DNA from: CAIWXH01 sp964555675
GTDB taxonomy: Bacteria > Chloroflexota > Chloroflexia > Chloroflexales > Chloroflexaceae
Assembly (NCBI GenBank): GCA_964555675.1
Contig: CAZKTU010000049.1
Location: forward strand, 1 to 33,920
Direction: 5' to 3'
Length of the DNA stretch: 33,920 nt
Program-made: the position numbers and the translations under genes
Part shown: in pieces, positions 10,746-17,572 of the stretch
Numbering within the stretch: the stretch's first letter is position 1
Layout of the letters: each line of letters opens with the position of its first letter
Notes under the pieces: model-generated
Databases searched by the model: none
The model's input: the letters and a program-made list of their open reading frames with translations, nothing else
Told to the model about the DNA's origin: nothing

Positions 10746-11690
10746 CTATTCGGTCACCACCCGCAGGGCGGCGTTCCAATCCTCGATAAAGCGCTCGATG
10801 CTGAAGCGCTCGCGGGCCAGCTCGCGCCCCGCGGCGCCCAGCCGCCCGGCCAGCTCGGGGTCGGCCACCAGGGCCGCCATGTGCTCGATCAGGGCGTCGA
10901 GGTCGCACGAGAGGTAGCCGGTGACCCCGTCCACCACCGCCGACGCGAGGGCCGTGGTCGCCAGGGCCACCACGGGCATGCCGATGGTCATGGCCTCGAT
11001 CACGGCCAGAGGCAGGCTGGTGTAGCGCATCGGGCTGAAGAGGAAGCGGTAGGCGGCCACCCGACGATGCAGCTCGCGGTAGGGCACATCGCCCAGGCCG
11101 CCGATCTGCTCGGTCTCCATGCCCACGCAGGTCAGGGGCACGCGCTGGCGGGCCTCCTGGAACAGGTCGTACCCCGTGACCCGCCCGCGCCGCTGCATGC
11201 CGTTGGTCACCACGATGCCCTCGGCGCGGCCCCCGTCGTAGCCCACCCCCGGGTCGATCGCCACGGCATGCTCGATCACCAGGCTGGGCGTGCGCCCGTT
11301 GTCCCACATCAGCCGGTTGTAGTGGGTGACGTGGATCAGCAGTACGTTGGGGTCGTCGACCGGGTGGCGGGTGTTGGTCGGGTGAGGCTGGGGGGTGTTA
11401 TGCTCGAGGTAGATCACCGGCAGCCGGCGCTGCTCGGCGCTCAGGACGGAGTGACGATCCTCGTAGAAGTTCTCGGGGGCCTGGCAGATCACCAGGTCGA
11501 GGGGCAGCCGGCTCACCGCCTCGATGGGCACCTCGCGTACATACTCCGGCAGGTCGAAGGTACGCCCGCGCCCGCCATAACGCGGGCCCCGCTCGGGGGT
11601 GACGGGCAGGTACCAGTCGTGATCGAGGCGGGCCAGAGTGTTGAGGTAGCTACCGTGGATGTGCCAGATCAGGATTTTTAGCCGGCGCAT
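10746..11690 (-). CDS. Glycosyltransferase, GT4-like (GT-B fold)
   Basis: A 314-residue GT-B-like protein. It starts MRRLKILIWHIHGSYLNTLA, a form common among small glycosyltransferases of polysaccharide clusters. It carries a C-terminal donor-binding region with SPMRYTSLPLAVIEAMTIGMPVVA and a GVTGYLSCDLDALIEHM segment, typical of GT4 enzymes. Its N-terminal domain is short and it lacks the classic EPFG form of the EX7E motif, so assignment to GT4 is likely but not certain. The ATG at 11690 overlaps the upstream GT9 gene by 13 bp, which indicates translational coupling. Role inferred: adds a residue to the heptose-containing glycan. Confidence 0.85.
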   Translation of the reverse strand: MRRLKILIWHIHGSYLNTLARLDHDWYLPVTPERGPRYGGRGRTFDLPEYVREVPIEAVSRLPLDLVICQAPENFYEDRHSVLSAEQRRLPVIYLEHNTPQPHPTNTRHPVDDPNVLLIHVTHYNRLMWDNGRTPSLVIEHAVAIDPGVGYDGGRAEGIVVTNGMQRRGRVTGYDLFQEARQRVPLTCVGMETEQIGGLGDVPYRELHRRVAAYRFLFSPMRYTSLPLAVIEAMTIGMPVVALATTALASAVVDGVTGYLSCDLDALIEHMAALVADPELAGRLGAAGRELARERFSIERFIEDWNAALRVVTE

Positions 11691-12763
11691 ACGGTATCCT
11701 CGCCGCCGATGGCCCGCGCGAGCCGGCCAAGCTGGACCAGGGCGGCCACCAGGACATTGTCGACCGGCAGTCTGCGCAGGGCCGTCGCCGGGTCCTCGCC
11801 CGCCAGTGCGTACTCGCGGGCGTCCACCACCAGGTGCAGCCCGCCGTCGAGCGGGGCGTACTGCTCGGGGCGGCTCGGCCCGAACAGCACCACGCTCGGC
11901 GTGCCCGTGGCCGCGGCGAGGTGCGAGGCGCCCGTGTCGTTGCAGACCAGCAGATCGACCCGCTCGAGCAGCGCGGCGAACACGCCGAGCGCGGTGCGCC
12001 CGGTCAGGTCGAGGACAGGGGCTGCCATGGCCGCGCGCACCTGGGCCGCCAGCCCCTGCTCGCCGGCCGTGCCCGTGAGCACGATCTGCGCGCCGCAGCG
12101 CTGGGCCAGGGCGTCGCCCAGGGCGGCGAACTTCAGGGGCGGCCAGCAGCGCTCTGGGTCCTTCGCCCCGAGGTGCAGGGCCACGATGGGCCCGGGGCCG
12201 ACCGGCAGCAGGGCGGCCGCCGCGGCCCGGTCACCCATGGTGAAGTGGAACTCAGGGCGGCTGTCGCCGCTCGGCGCGCCGAGGGTCTCGACCAGGCGCA
12301 GCCAGCGCGCGACCTCGTGCTGGCGCTCTTTGTAGGGCAGCCGCACGCTCAGACGCTCGTCGCCCGGGCGCGCATAGCCCAGGCTGACCCGAGCGCCCAG
12401 CTCGGCGACGAAGCCGTTGCTGACGCTGCCGTCGCCGTGCATCTGCAGGGCCAGGTCGTAGCCGTAGGCCCGCTGCTCGGCCAGAAAGTCCGCCGTGCGC
12501 GCGGGATCGTACGGGAGCTCGGGGAGGCCCGGGTAGCCCGGAAAGGGGAGCAGCCGGTCGATCAGGTGGGGCGCCCCGGCGACGAAGGCCTCGGCCCATG
12601 GCAGGCCGATCAGGGTCAGCTCGGCGCGCGGGTAGCGCCGCCGCAGGGCGCGCCAGGCCGGCACGCTCAGCAGCAGGTCGCCCAGAAAGAGGGCGCGCAG
12701 AATGACGATGCTCGCCACTTCGCCCGCGGGGCGTTGCGCGGCACCTATGACGTCAAGCGGCAT
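11678..12763 (-). CDS. Glycosyltransferase family 9, heptosyltransferase-like (third of three)
   Basis: A 361-residue GT9 protein of the WaaC/WaaF family. It shows the N-terminal acceptor-side motif ILRALFLGDLLLSVPAWRALRRRYP and the donor-binding LLVCNDTGASHLAAATGTPSVVLFGPS with the family Asp-Thr-Gly-x-x-His. GT9 enzymes transfer heptose from ADP-heptose, which the flanking gmhB and hldE help to make. Unlike its two upstream paralogues it lacks the C-terminal cysteine cluster. It starts at ATG 12763 with AAAGGAG and overlaps the preceding GT9 gene by 11 bp. Sequence divergence among the three copies suggests different acceptor positions rather than a recent duplication. Confidence 0.92.
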   Translation of the reverse strand: MPLDVIGAAQRPAGEVASIVILRALFLGDLLLSVPAWRALRRRYPRAELTLIGLPWAEAFVAGAPHLIDRLLPFPGYPGLPELPYDPARTADFLAEQRAYGYDLALQMHGDGSVSNGFVAELGARVSLGYARPGDERLSVRLPYKERQHEVARWLRLVETLGAPSGDSRPEFHFTMGDRAAAAALLPVGPGPIVALHLGAKDPERCWPPLKFAALGDALAQRCGAQIVLTGTAGEQGLAAQVRAAMAAPVLDLTGRTALGVFAALLERVDLLVCNDTGASHLAAATGTPSVVLFGPSRPEQYAPLDGGLHLVVDAREYALAGEDPATALRRLPVDNVLVAALVQLGRLARAIGGEDTVCAG

Positions 12764-13871
12764 GATCGCTCCTTTGATCTGATGGGGCTCCCGCGGCGGC
12801 TGGCGCCGGGGTTGCGCGGCGCGGCGCGGCCAGCAGGGCGAGGGCCGCCTCGAGCACCTGCTCGGGCGTGAAGGCGAGACAGGGCTGGCCGATCGGGCAC
12901 TCGAAGCGGTAACAGGGATAGCAGTCGGTCGGGCGGCGCAGCAGGGTGTGGGGCACAGCCCGCGGCCGCCACTGCGACTCGAGGTCGGTGCCAGCGTAGA
13001 GCGCCAGCAGCGGCGTGCCGAGGGCGTCGGCCAGGTGCAGCGGCAGGGTGTTGCCGCAGATCACCAGGGCGGCCCGCTCGATCAGGGCCGCGTACTCGGG
13101 CAGGCCGGCCTCGCCGATCAGCGCCCGCACCCTGGGGGCGGCGAGCAGCGCCGGCTCGAGCAGAGGCAGCTCGCGCTCGACCCCGGTGATCAGCACCTGG
13201 TGGCCCCGCTCGCCCAGCAGGCGCGCCACGGCGCCCATCGCGGCCGGGTCGTAGCGCCGGGCCTGGGCGCTGGCCCCGGGATGCACCAGCACGTAGGGCT
13301 GCAGCGGGTCGATCCCGACCTCGCTCAGCAGGGCGACCGCCCGCGCGCGCGCCAGCCACGGCAGGCTCACCTGAAGCTCGCGGCTGCTCGCGGTGAAGCC
13401 CACGGCCTCGACCAGGCGCAGGTTGCGCTCGACCTGATGCAGCTCGTCGGGGGCCGGCGGCACAGTCGTGCTCAGCAGGGCCCCGCCGAACTCTTTCGAC
13501 TCGCCGGCCCGCAGGGGAATGCCGGCCATGTAGCAGGCGTAGGCCGGCCCGTGGGGCGACTGGCTGAACGAGGTGAAGATCAGGGCCGCGTCGAAGCGCT
13601 GCTCCGCCAGGTCGCGCACCAGCTCGAGCTCGCGCGCGGGGTCGAAGGGCAGCCGCCCCAGGTCTTGCCAGATCGCCCGCAGGGTCAGCACCTCGTCGAC
13701 CCAGGGCAGCAGCGCCGCGGCGGCGGCCCCCGCGGGGCTGGCCAGCAGGGTCAGGCGGGCCTCGGGGGTGCGCTCCTTCACCGCCCGCAGGGCGGGGCCG
13801 AGCATCACCACGTCGCCGGTGTTGTCCAGCCGTACGGCCAGGATGTTGCGGGCGGCGGACCAGCTAGACAT
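12753..13871 (-). CDS. Glycosyltransferase family 9, heptosyltransferase II-like (second of three)
   Basis: A 372-residue GT9 protein. It has ILAVRLDNTGDVVMLGPALRAVK near the N-terminus, a central YVLVHPGASAQARRY, and the donor loop LVICGNTLPLHLADALGTPLLALYAG. In the last, the usual D/N-T-G-x-x-H pattern is altered to N-T-L-P-L-H. Near the C-terminus is a cysteine cluster CYPCYRFECPIGQPCLAF of the kind seen in RfaF-type enzymes (C-x2-C...CP...C). Start and stop overlap both neighbouring GT9 genes. Probable function: transfer of a heptose residue. The changed donor loop makes the exact donor less certain. Confidence 0.9.
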   Translation of the reverse strand: MSSWSAARNILAVRLDNTGDVVMLGPALRAVKERTPEARLTLLASPAGAAAAALLPWVDEVLTLRAIWQDLGRLPFDPARELELVRDLAEQRFDAALIFTSFSQSPHGPAYACYMAGIPLRAGESKEFGGALLSTTVPPAPDELHQVERNLRLVEAVGFTASSRELQVSLPWLARARAVALLSEVGIDPLQPYVLVHPGASAQARRYDPAAMGAVARLLGERGHQVLITGVERELPLLEPALLAAPRVRALIGEAGLPEYAALIERAALVICGNTLPLHLADALGTPLLALYAGTDLESQWRPRAVPHTLLRRPTDCYPCYRFECPIGQPCLAFTPEQVLEAALALLAAPRRATPAPAAAGAPSDQRSDHAA

Positions 13872-14997
13872 GGCGCCTCTCCCGAGCTATCCGGCGCTGC
13901 GCCGCGGCCGGGGCGGCCAGCAACTCGCCGGCGGCCTTCAGAATGCTCGCGGGGCTGACCCTGCGCAGGCAGGCGTGGTCCGTCGGGCAGACCCGGCTGT
14001 AGCAGATCCGGCACGGCACGTCGTGGTAGAGCATGCGGTGCGCGACACGCCACGGCCCCCACTGCTCGGGCGGGTTGGTCAGGGCGAAGAGGGCGATCAC
14101 AGGGGTCTTCAGCGCCGCCGCGATGTGCATGGGGCCGGTGTTGTTGGTCACCACCAGGTCGGCCGTCTCGATCAGGGCGCACAGCTCGGGGAAGGGCAGC
14201 GTGCCGGCGGCCGCGATCGCGGGCCGGCGCATGCGGGCGCGGATCTGCTCGACGAGCGCGAGCTCCTCGGGCGCGCCCGTGAGAATCACCCGCGCCCCCA
14301 GGGCCTCGACCAGCAGATCGGCGGCTTCGGCGAACGACTCCCAGGGGTAGGTGCGGGCGGGCATGCTGCACCCCGGGTGCAGCACAATCAGGGGCCCGCC
14401 GGCCGGCCCGAGAGCGTTCAGGCGCGCGCGCACCCGGGCCCGCGCCTGGGCCGGCACCCGCAGCCCCAGCTCGTCGCTCGTGGCCTGCAGCCCGATCGCG
14501 CCCACGGTCTCGAGGTGGCGCTCGGCCTCGTGCATCATAGTCTCGGCGGGCTTATGGCGCGTGGTCAGCAGCGAGCCCGCGCCGTCCCAGGTGGCGCCCA
14601 GGCGCAACGGGATGCCCGCCAGGTAGCAGAAGTAGGCCGCCGGCAGGGGGCTCTGGCGGAACGAGGTGAAGATAATGGCCGCGTCGAAGGCCCTGGCCCG
14701 CACCGCCGCGATCACCCGCCGCTCGCGGGCCGCATCGTGGGGCAGCCGCTGCCAGGGATCGACCCAGGGCGCCTGGTAGGTCAGCACCTTGTCGACCCCC
14801 GGCGCCAGGCGGCCGACCTGCGCCCCGACCGGGCTCGCCAGCAGGGTGAGCGTGGCCTCGGGCAGCGACTCCTTGATCGCGCGCAGGGCCGGGGTTGTCA
14901 CCAGCACGTCGCCCAGGTTGTCGAGGCGCACGGCCAGGACGCGCCGCGCGGCGCGCCACTCGGGCGGGATGGGCCCCATGTTACTCGCCAGGCTCAT
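13864..14997 (-). CDS. Glycosyltransferase family 9, heptosyltransferase II-like (first of three)
   Basis: A 377-residue GT9 protein with RVLAVRLDNLGDVLVTTPALRAIK near the N-terminus, LIVLHPGCSMPARTYP in the centre, and the donor loop LVVTNNTGPMHIAAALKTPVIALF. A C-terminal cysteine cluster (CRICYSRVCPTDHACL) matches the RfaF-type pattern. It is expected to act in the cytoplasm on a membrane-bound or soluble acceptor with ADP-heptose as donor. ATG 14997 (GGGGA site) overlaps the gmhB stop by 17 bp; an internal ATG at 14979 has a poorer site. The gene is followed by two paralogues, so three successive sugar transfers are plausible. Confidence 0.92.
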   Translation of the reverse strand: MSLASNMGPIPPEWRAARRVLAVRLDNLGDVLVTTPALRAIKESLPEATLTLLASPVGAQVGRLAPGVDKVLTYQAPWVDPWQRLPHDAARERRVIAAVRARAFDAAIIFTSFRQSPLPAAYFCYLAGIPLRLGATWDGAGSLLTTRHKPAETMMHEAERHLETVGAIGLQATSDELGLRVPAQARARVRARLNALGPAGGPLIVLHPGCSMPARTYPWESFAEAADLLVEALGARVILTGAPEELALVEQIRARMRRPAIAAAGTLPFPELCALIETADLVVTNNTGPMHIAAALKTPVIALFALTNPPEQWGPWRVAHRMLYHDVPCRICYSRVCPTDHACLRRVSPASILKAAGELLAAPAAAQRRIARERRHV

Positions 14998-15652
14998 GCT
15001 GTGCTCCCCAGAGCGCCCAGGCCGGGCCGCCCACGGTCAGCGCCCGTGCTTCCCAGCCCGGCGGCCTGTAGTCCAGCTCGACGGGGCCAGCCAGGCCCTC
15101 GACGGCGGCAATGGCCCGCAGGGCGTGGGCCGTGTCGCGACCGATCAGCTCGGGGGCGCGCAGCAGCGACTCGGGCACAGACTCGGTGCCCAGATCGACC
15201 AGGGCGGTCCTGCAGCCGGCCCTGTGGCCGGCCTCGACATCGTCGAGAATGTCGCCTACAAACCACGAGCGGCCGAGTTCGAGGTGGCGCTCGGCCGCGG
15301 CCCGCGTCAGCATGCCCGGCCGCGGCTTGCGGCAGTTGCACTCGACGTTGAACGGCTCGACCGAGCCCTCAGGGTGGTGAGGACAGTAGTAGACCGCGTC
15401 GAGGCGCGCGCCCCGCTGCGCCAGGTCGGCGGCGAGGCAGTAGTGCATATAGGCCAGCTCGCCCTCGCTCAGATAGCCCCGGGCGACCCCCGACTGGTTG
15501 GTGATCAGGACGATCTGCCAGCCGTTTTCCTGAAAGACTCGCAGCGCCTCGGGCACGCCGTCGAAGATCTGCAGCTCGCTGGCCCGCGTCGGGTAGTGCC
15601 GAGGAGCGACCAGGGTGCCGTCGCGGTCGAGAAATAGTGCGGGCTGGCCCAT
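14981..15652 (-). CDS. gmhB: D-glycero-D-manno-heptose 1,7-bisphosphate phosphatase (HAD-IIIA)
   Basis: A 223-residue HAD-family phosphatase. It has the nucleophile motif LFLDRDGTL (Asp9, Asp11), the motif LITNQSG, the Zn-binding set CPHHPEG...CNCRKP (Cys90, His92, Cys105, Cys107) specific to the GmhB/histidinol-phosphatase branch, and the Mg-binding VGDILDDVEAG. It removes the 7-phosphate of heptose 1,7-bisphosphate made by the HldE kinase domain. It is the first gene of the eight-gene operon. The ATG at 15652 has AAAGG six bases upstream; the in-frame head to 15748 is translated leader. The C-terminal 30-40 residues have no recognised motif. Confidence 0.92.
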   Translation of the reverse strand: MGQPALFLDRDGTLVAPRHYPTRASELQIFDGVPEALRVFQENGWQIVLITNQSGVARGYLSEGELAYMHYCLAADLAQRGARLDAVYYCPHHPEGSVEPFNVECNCRKPRPGMLTRAAAERHLELGRSWFVGDILDDVEAGHRAGCRTALVDLGTESVPESLLRAPELIGRDTAHALRAIAAVEGLAGPVELDYRPPGWEARALTVGGPAWALWGAQHEPGE

Positions 15653-15680
15653 GGCGGCCTTTCTAGTCGCCGGCGCGAAC

Positions 15681-15700
15681 AGAAGCACAGACGTGCTTCT
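15681..15700. promoter_or_regulatory. Perfect 8-bp inverted repeat in the gmhB leader
   Basis: AGAAGCAC (15681-15688) and GTGCTTCT (15693-15700) are separated by AGAC, 28 bp upstream of the gmhB ATG. It may be an operator or an mRNA hairpin. A second symmetric element, GGGCAAG-G-CTTGCCC, lies at 15743-15757. No convincing -10/-35 pair was found for the operon. Confidence 0.4.
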
Positions 15701-15909
15701 CCTCACGTCAGCGTCGGGATGGCCCCTTCCCGTGCGGAAAGAGGGCAAGGCTTGCCCCTAGCCGTCGCTTCGCCCCCTCGCAGCAGAGCGGCCCGAGGCC
15801 TCGAGTGAACGTCATCGTGAACAGGGTTGGCGCCAGACGCCGCGCTTCTTCAGCCCAGCGGCGGAGCGTCAGAGACTGAACTCAGCCTCGCCGCCAGGGT
15901 TATCAAGTC

Positions 15910-15956
15910 GCGTGCCAGTGATCGGCCCCGCCCCGGGCCCGGGCCCGCTGGCACGC
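15910..15956. repeat. 9-bp inverted repeat around a GC palindrome, between divergent units
   Basis: GCGTGCCAG (15910-15918) and CTGGCACGC (15948-15956) are perfect inverted copies. Between them lies the palindrome GGGCCCGGGCCC (15935-15946). The right arm is the -24 part of the sigma-54-like element for the DUF892 gene. The left arm is the same -24 sequence pointing towards the heptose operon, followed there by TTGAT rather than TTGC. This sits in the 374-bp gap between gmhB and the DUF892 gene, which contains no convincing gene. Confidence 0.55.
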
Positions 15957-15964
15957 CACGTGCG
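15948..15964 (+). promoter_or_regulatory. Sigma-54-like -24/-12 element for the DUF892 gene
   Basis: CTGGCACGCCACGTGCG matches CTGGCACG-N4-TTGCW with the invariant GG and GC at the correct spacing; the -12 box is GTGCG. The predicted start near 15975 gives a leader of about 52 nt ending in the AGGAGGT ribosome site at 16013-16019. Confidence 0.5.
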
Positions 15965-15975
15965 AGGGTGACTTC

Positions 15976-16004
15976 GCCCGCCACCGTCGGCGGGCCCAGC
16001 CGAC
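15976..16004 (+). promoter_or_regulatory. Two mutually exclusive hairpins in the DUF892 leader
   Basis: GCCCGCC/GGCGGGC (15976-15982 with 15989-15995) and GTCGGC/GCCGAC (15986-15991 with 15999-16004) share bases, so only one can form. They lie at the start of the predicted transcript and end 8 nt before the ribosome site. A switch is possible but is only an inference. Confidence 0.35.
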
Positions 16005-16026
16005 AGTACCAGAGGAGGTCTACCCC

Positions 16027-16536
16027 ATGGCTATCCGCACGCTCGAAGAGAAGTTCGTCCACGACCTGGCCGATATCTATGATGCCGAGCACCGCTTCCT
16101 TGAGGCCCAGCAGGAGATGATGCAGAACGCCATGTCGCCCCAGCTCAAGTCGATGATCCAGGAGCACATCGGCCAGACCCAGCAGCAGATCGGCAACCTC
16201 GAGGCCGTCTACACGCAGCTCGGCTCGCGCCCGGTGCGCGTCAAGTGCGATGCGGCCGTGGGCCTCGTCGCCGAGGGCCAGAAGGGCATGCAGGAGTCGC
16301 TGGCGAACCCCGCCGTGCGCGACTGTATGATCGCCGGCAGCGCCGCCAAGGTCGAGCACTACGAGGTGGCTTCGTACCGCGGCCTGATCACCGCCGCCGA
16401 GGGCATGGGCCAGAGCCAGATCGCCTCGCTGCTGCGCCAGAACCTCCAGCAGGAGGAGCAGACCGCCCAACTGGTCGAGCAGAGCGTGCCGATGCTGCTC
16501 CAGCAGGCCATGCGCGCTCAGGAGTACGGGCGCTAA
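16027..16536 (+). CDS. DUF892 (YciE/YciF-type) ferritin-like protein
   Basis: A 169-residue helical protein starting MAIRTLEEKFVHDLADIYDAEHRFLEAQQEM. It has the DUF892 pattern of four long helices with acidic and His residues spaced as in ferritin-like di-metal bundles (DAEHRF, KVEHYEVASYRGLI, NLQQEEQTAQ). YciE/YciF-type proteins are induced by osmotic and other stresses in enterobacteria; their chemical activity is unsettled. Length matches the family. An excellent AGGAGGT site lies 7 bp before the ATG. It is transcribed divergently from the heptose operon, is preceded by a sigma-54-like element, and is followed by a hairpin and a separate promoter-like element for the next gene. Confidence 0.9.
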   Translation: MAIRTLEEKFVHDLADIYDAEHRFLEAQQEMMQNAMSPQLKSMIQEHIGQTQQQIGNLEAVYTQLGSRPVRVKCDAAVGLVAEGQKGMQESLANPAVRDCMIAGSAAKVEHYEVASYRGLITAAEGMGQSQIASLLRQNLQQEEQTAQLVEQSVPMLLQQAMRAQEYGR

Positions 16537-16540
16537 CTGC

Positions 16541-16559
16541 CCGCAAGCCATACTTGCGG
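16541..16559 (+). terminator. Weak hairpin after the DUF892 gene
   Basis: CCGCAAG (16541-16547) and CTTGCGG (16553-16559) form a 7-bp stem with loop CCATA, four bases after the stop codon. There is no T-run, so it may be a weak terminator or an mRNA-stabilising stem. Confidence 0.3.
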
Positions 16560-16585
16560 CACGACCTTCTGCAGCCGAGCGAACC

Positions 16586-16602
16586 CTGGCACGCCTCCTG
16601 CT
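16586..16602 (+). promoter_or_regulatory. Sigma-54-like -24/-12 element for the alpha/beta hydrolase gene
   Basis: CTGGCACGCCTCCTGCT matches CTGGCACG-N4-TTGCW at all but one position. The predicted start near 16613 gives a leader of about 57 nt carrying AAGGAGG at 16657-16663. Confidence 0.55.
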
Positions 16603-16669
16603 TATGTCACGCCATACCGGCCCGGACGCGCTCAGCGCGCCGCCCGTGAACATACAAGGAGGCTCAGGA

Positions 16670-17464
16670 ATGTCGCTCGGAACAGCTCCTGCCGGCACAC
16701 GCAGCCGGCATACCCATATCGGCGCTGCCCGGATCTACTCTGAGGTCGTAGGCGAGGGGCCGCCCGTCGTGCTGATCCACGGCCTGGCCGGCTCGACCCG
16801 CTGGTGGGCCAGGAACCTCGCCGCCCTCGCCCGCGGCCACGAGGTCCATATCATCGACCTGGTGGGCTCGGGCAAGAGCGGCGGCAGCTTCGTGCTGCGC
16901 GACGCCGCCAACATTTTGGCCGCGTGGATGCAGCGCTGCGGCCTGCGTGGCGCGGCGGTGGTCGGCCACTCCATGGGCGGCCATATCGCCGCCGATCTCG
17001 CCGCCGCCCACCCGGCCCTGGTCGAGCGCCTCGTCCTCGTCGACGCGGCCCTCAACTTCGCCGGCGCGCCGCAGCCCAGCGCCCAGGCCCTCAGCTCGCT
17101 CTCGTACCTGCCCTTCGGCATGCTGCCCCTGATCATGCCCGAGGCCATGCGCACTGGCCTGCCCACCCTCGCCCGCGCCGCCCACGACATGGTCAGGACC
17201 GATATGGGGCCCACCCTGGCGCAGATCCGCGCGCGCACCCTGGTGGTCTGGGGCGAGCACGACCCGTGCGTGCCCCTGAGCCTCGGCTACAGGCTGGCGA
17301 GCATGCTGCCGGGCAAGTCCCTGGCCGTGATCAAGGGCGCCGGCCACGTGCCGATGTGGGAGCAGCCTGCGGCCTTCAACCAGATCGTCACGTCCTTCCT
17401 CGACAGCGGCGACGGTGTGCTGCCGGTCAGAATCCCGCAGGCCCAGGGGCGCCTGGCCTCCTAA
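16670..17464 (+). CDS. Alpha/beta-fold hydrolase
   Basis: A 264-residue hydrolase of the alpha/beta superfamily. It has the oxyanion-hole motif LIHGLAG (35-41), nucleophile elbow GHSMGG (Ser101), acid Asp197 in WGEHDPCVP and His225 in GAGHVPMWEQP, so the triad is complete. It probably cleaves an ester or a similar bond in the cytoplasm; no signal peptide is visible and the substrate is unknown. The ATG at 16670 is chosen for its AAGGAGG site. A longer in-frame start at 16604 lies upstream of the predicted transcription start and has no site. It ends convergently with the histidine kinase gene, 108 bp apart, with no clear terminator between. Confidence 0.9.
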   Translation: MSLGTAPAGTRSRHTHIGAARIYSEVVGEGPPVVLIHGLAGSTRWWARNLAALARGHEVHIIDLVGSGKSGGSFVLRDAANILAAWMQRCGLRGAAVVGHSMGGHIAADLAAAHPALVERLVLVDAALNFAGAPQPSAQALSSLSYLPFGMLPLIMPEAMRTGLPTLARAAHDMVRTDMGPTLAQIRARTLVVWGEHDPCVPLSLGYRLASMLPGKSLAVIKGAGHVPMWEQPAAFNQIVTSFLDSGDGVLPVRIPQAQGRLAS

Positions 17465-17572
17465 GTTCAACAGCAACCGGCGGCGGTCGCCCCGTGGGCC
17501 CAGGCGTCCCCGCCGTGGACATAGATGGCATTGGAGAGCTGGGGGCGGACATTACGCCGGGGCCTCAGGCCC

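Noticed and set aside
15906..15918. Full sigma-54 promoter directed at the heptose operon
   Set aside because: The -24 arm is present but the -12 reads TTGAT instead of TTGC, and the distance to gmhB is about 250 bp, so it was not listed as a promoter.
16604..16669. Longer N-terminus for the alpha/beta hydrolase
   Set aside because: It has no ribosome site and would begin before the predicted transcription start; the ATG at 16670 has AAGGAGG.
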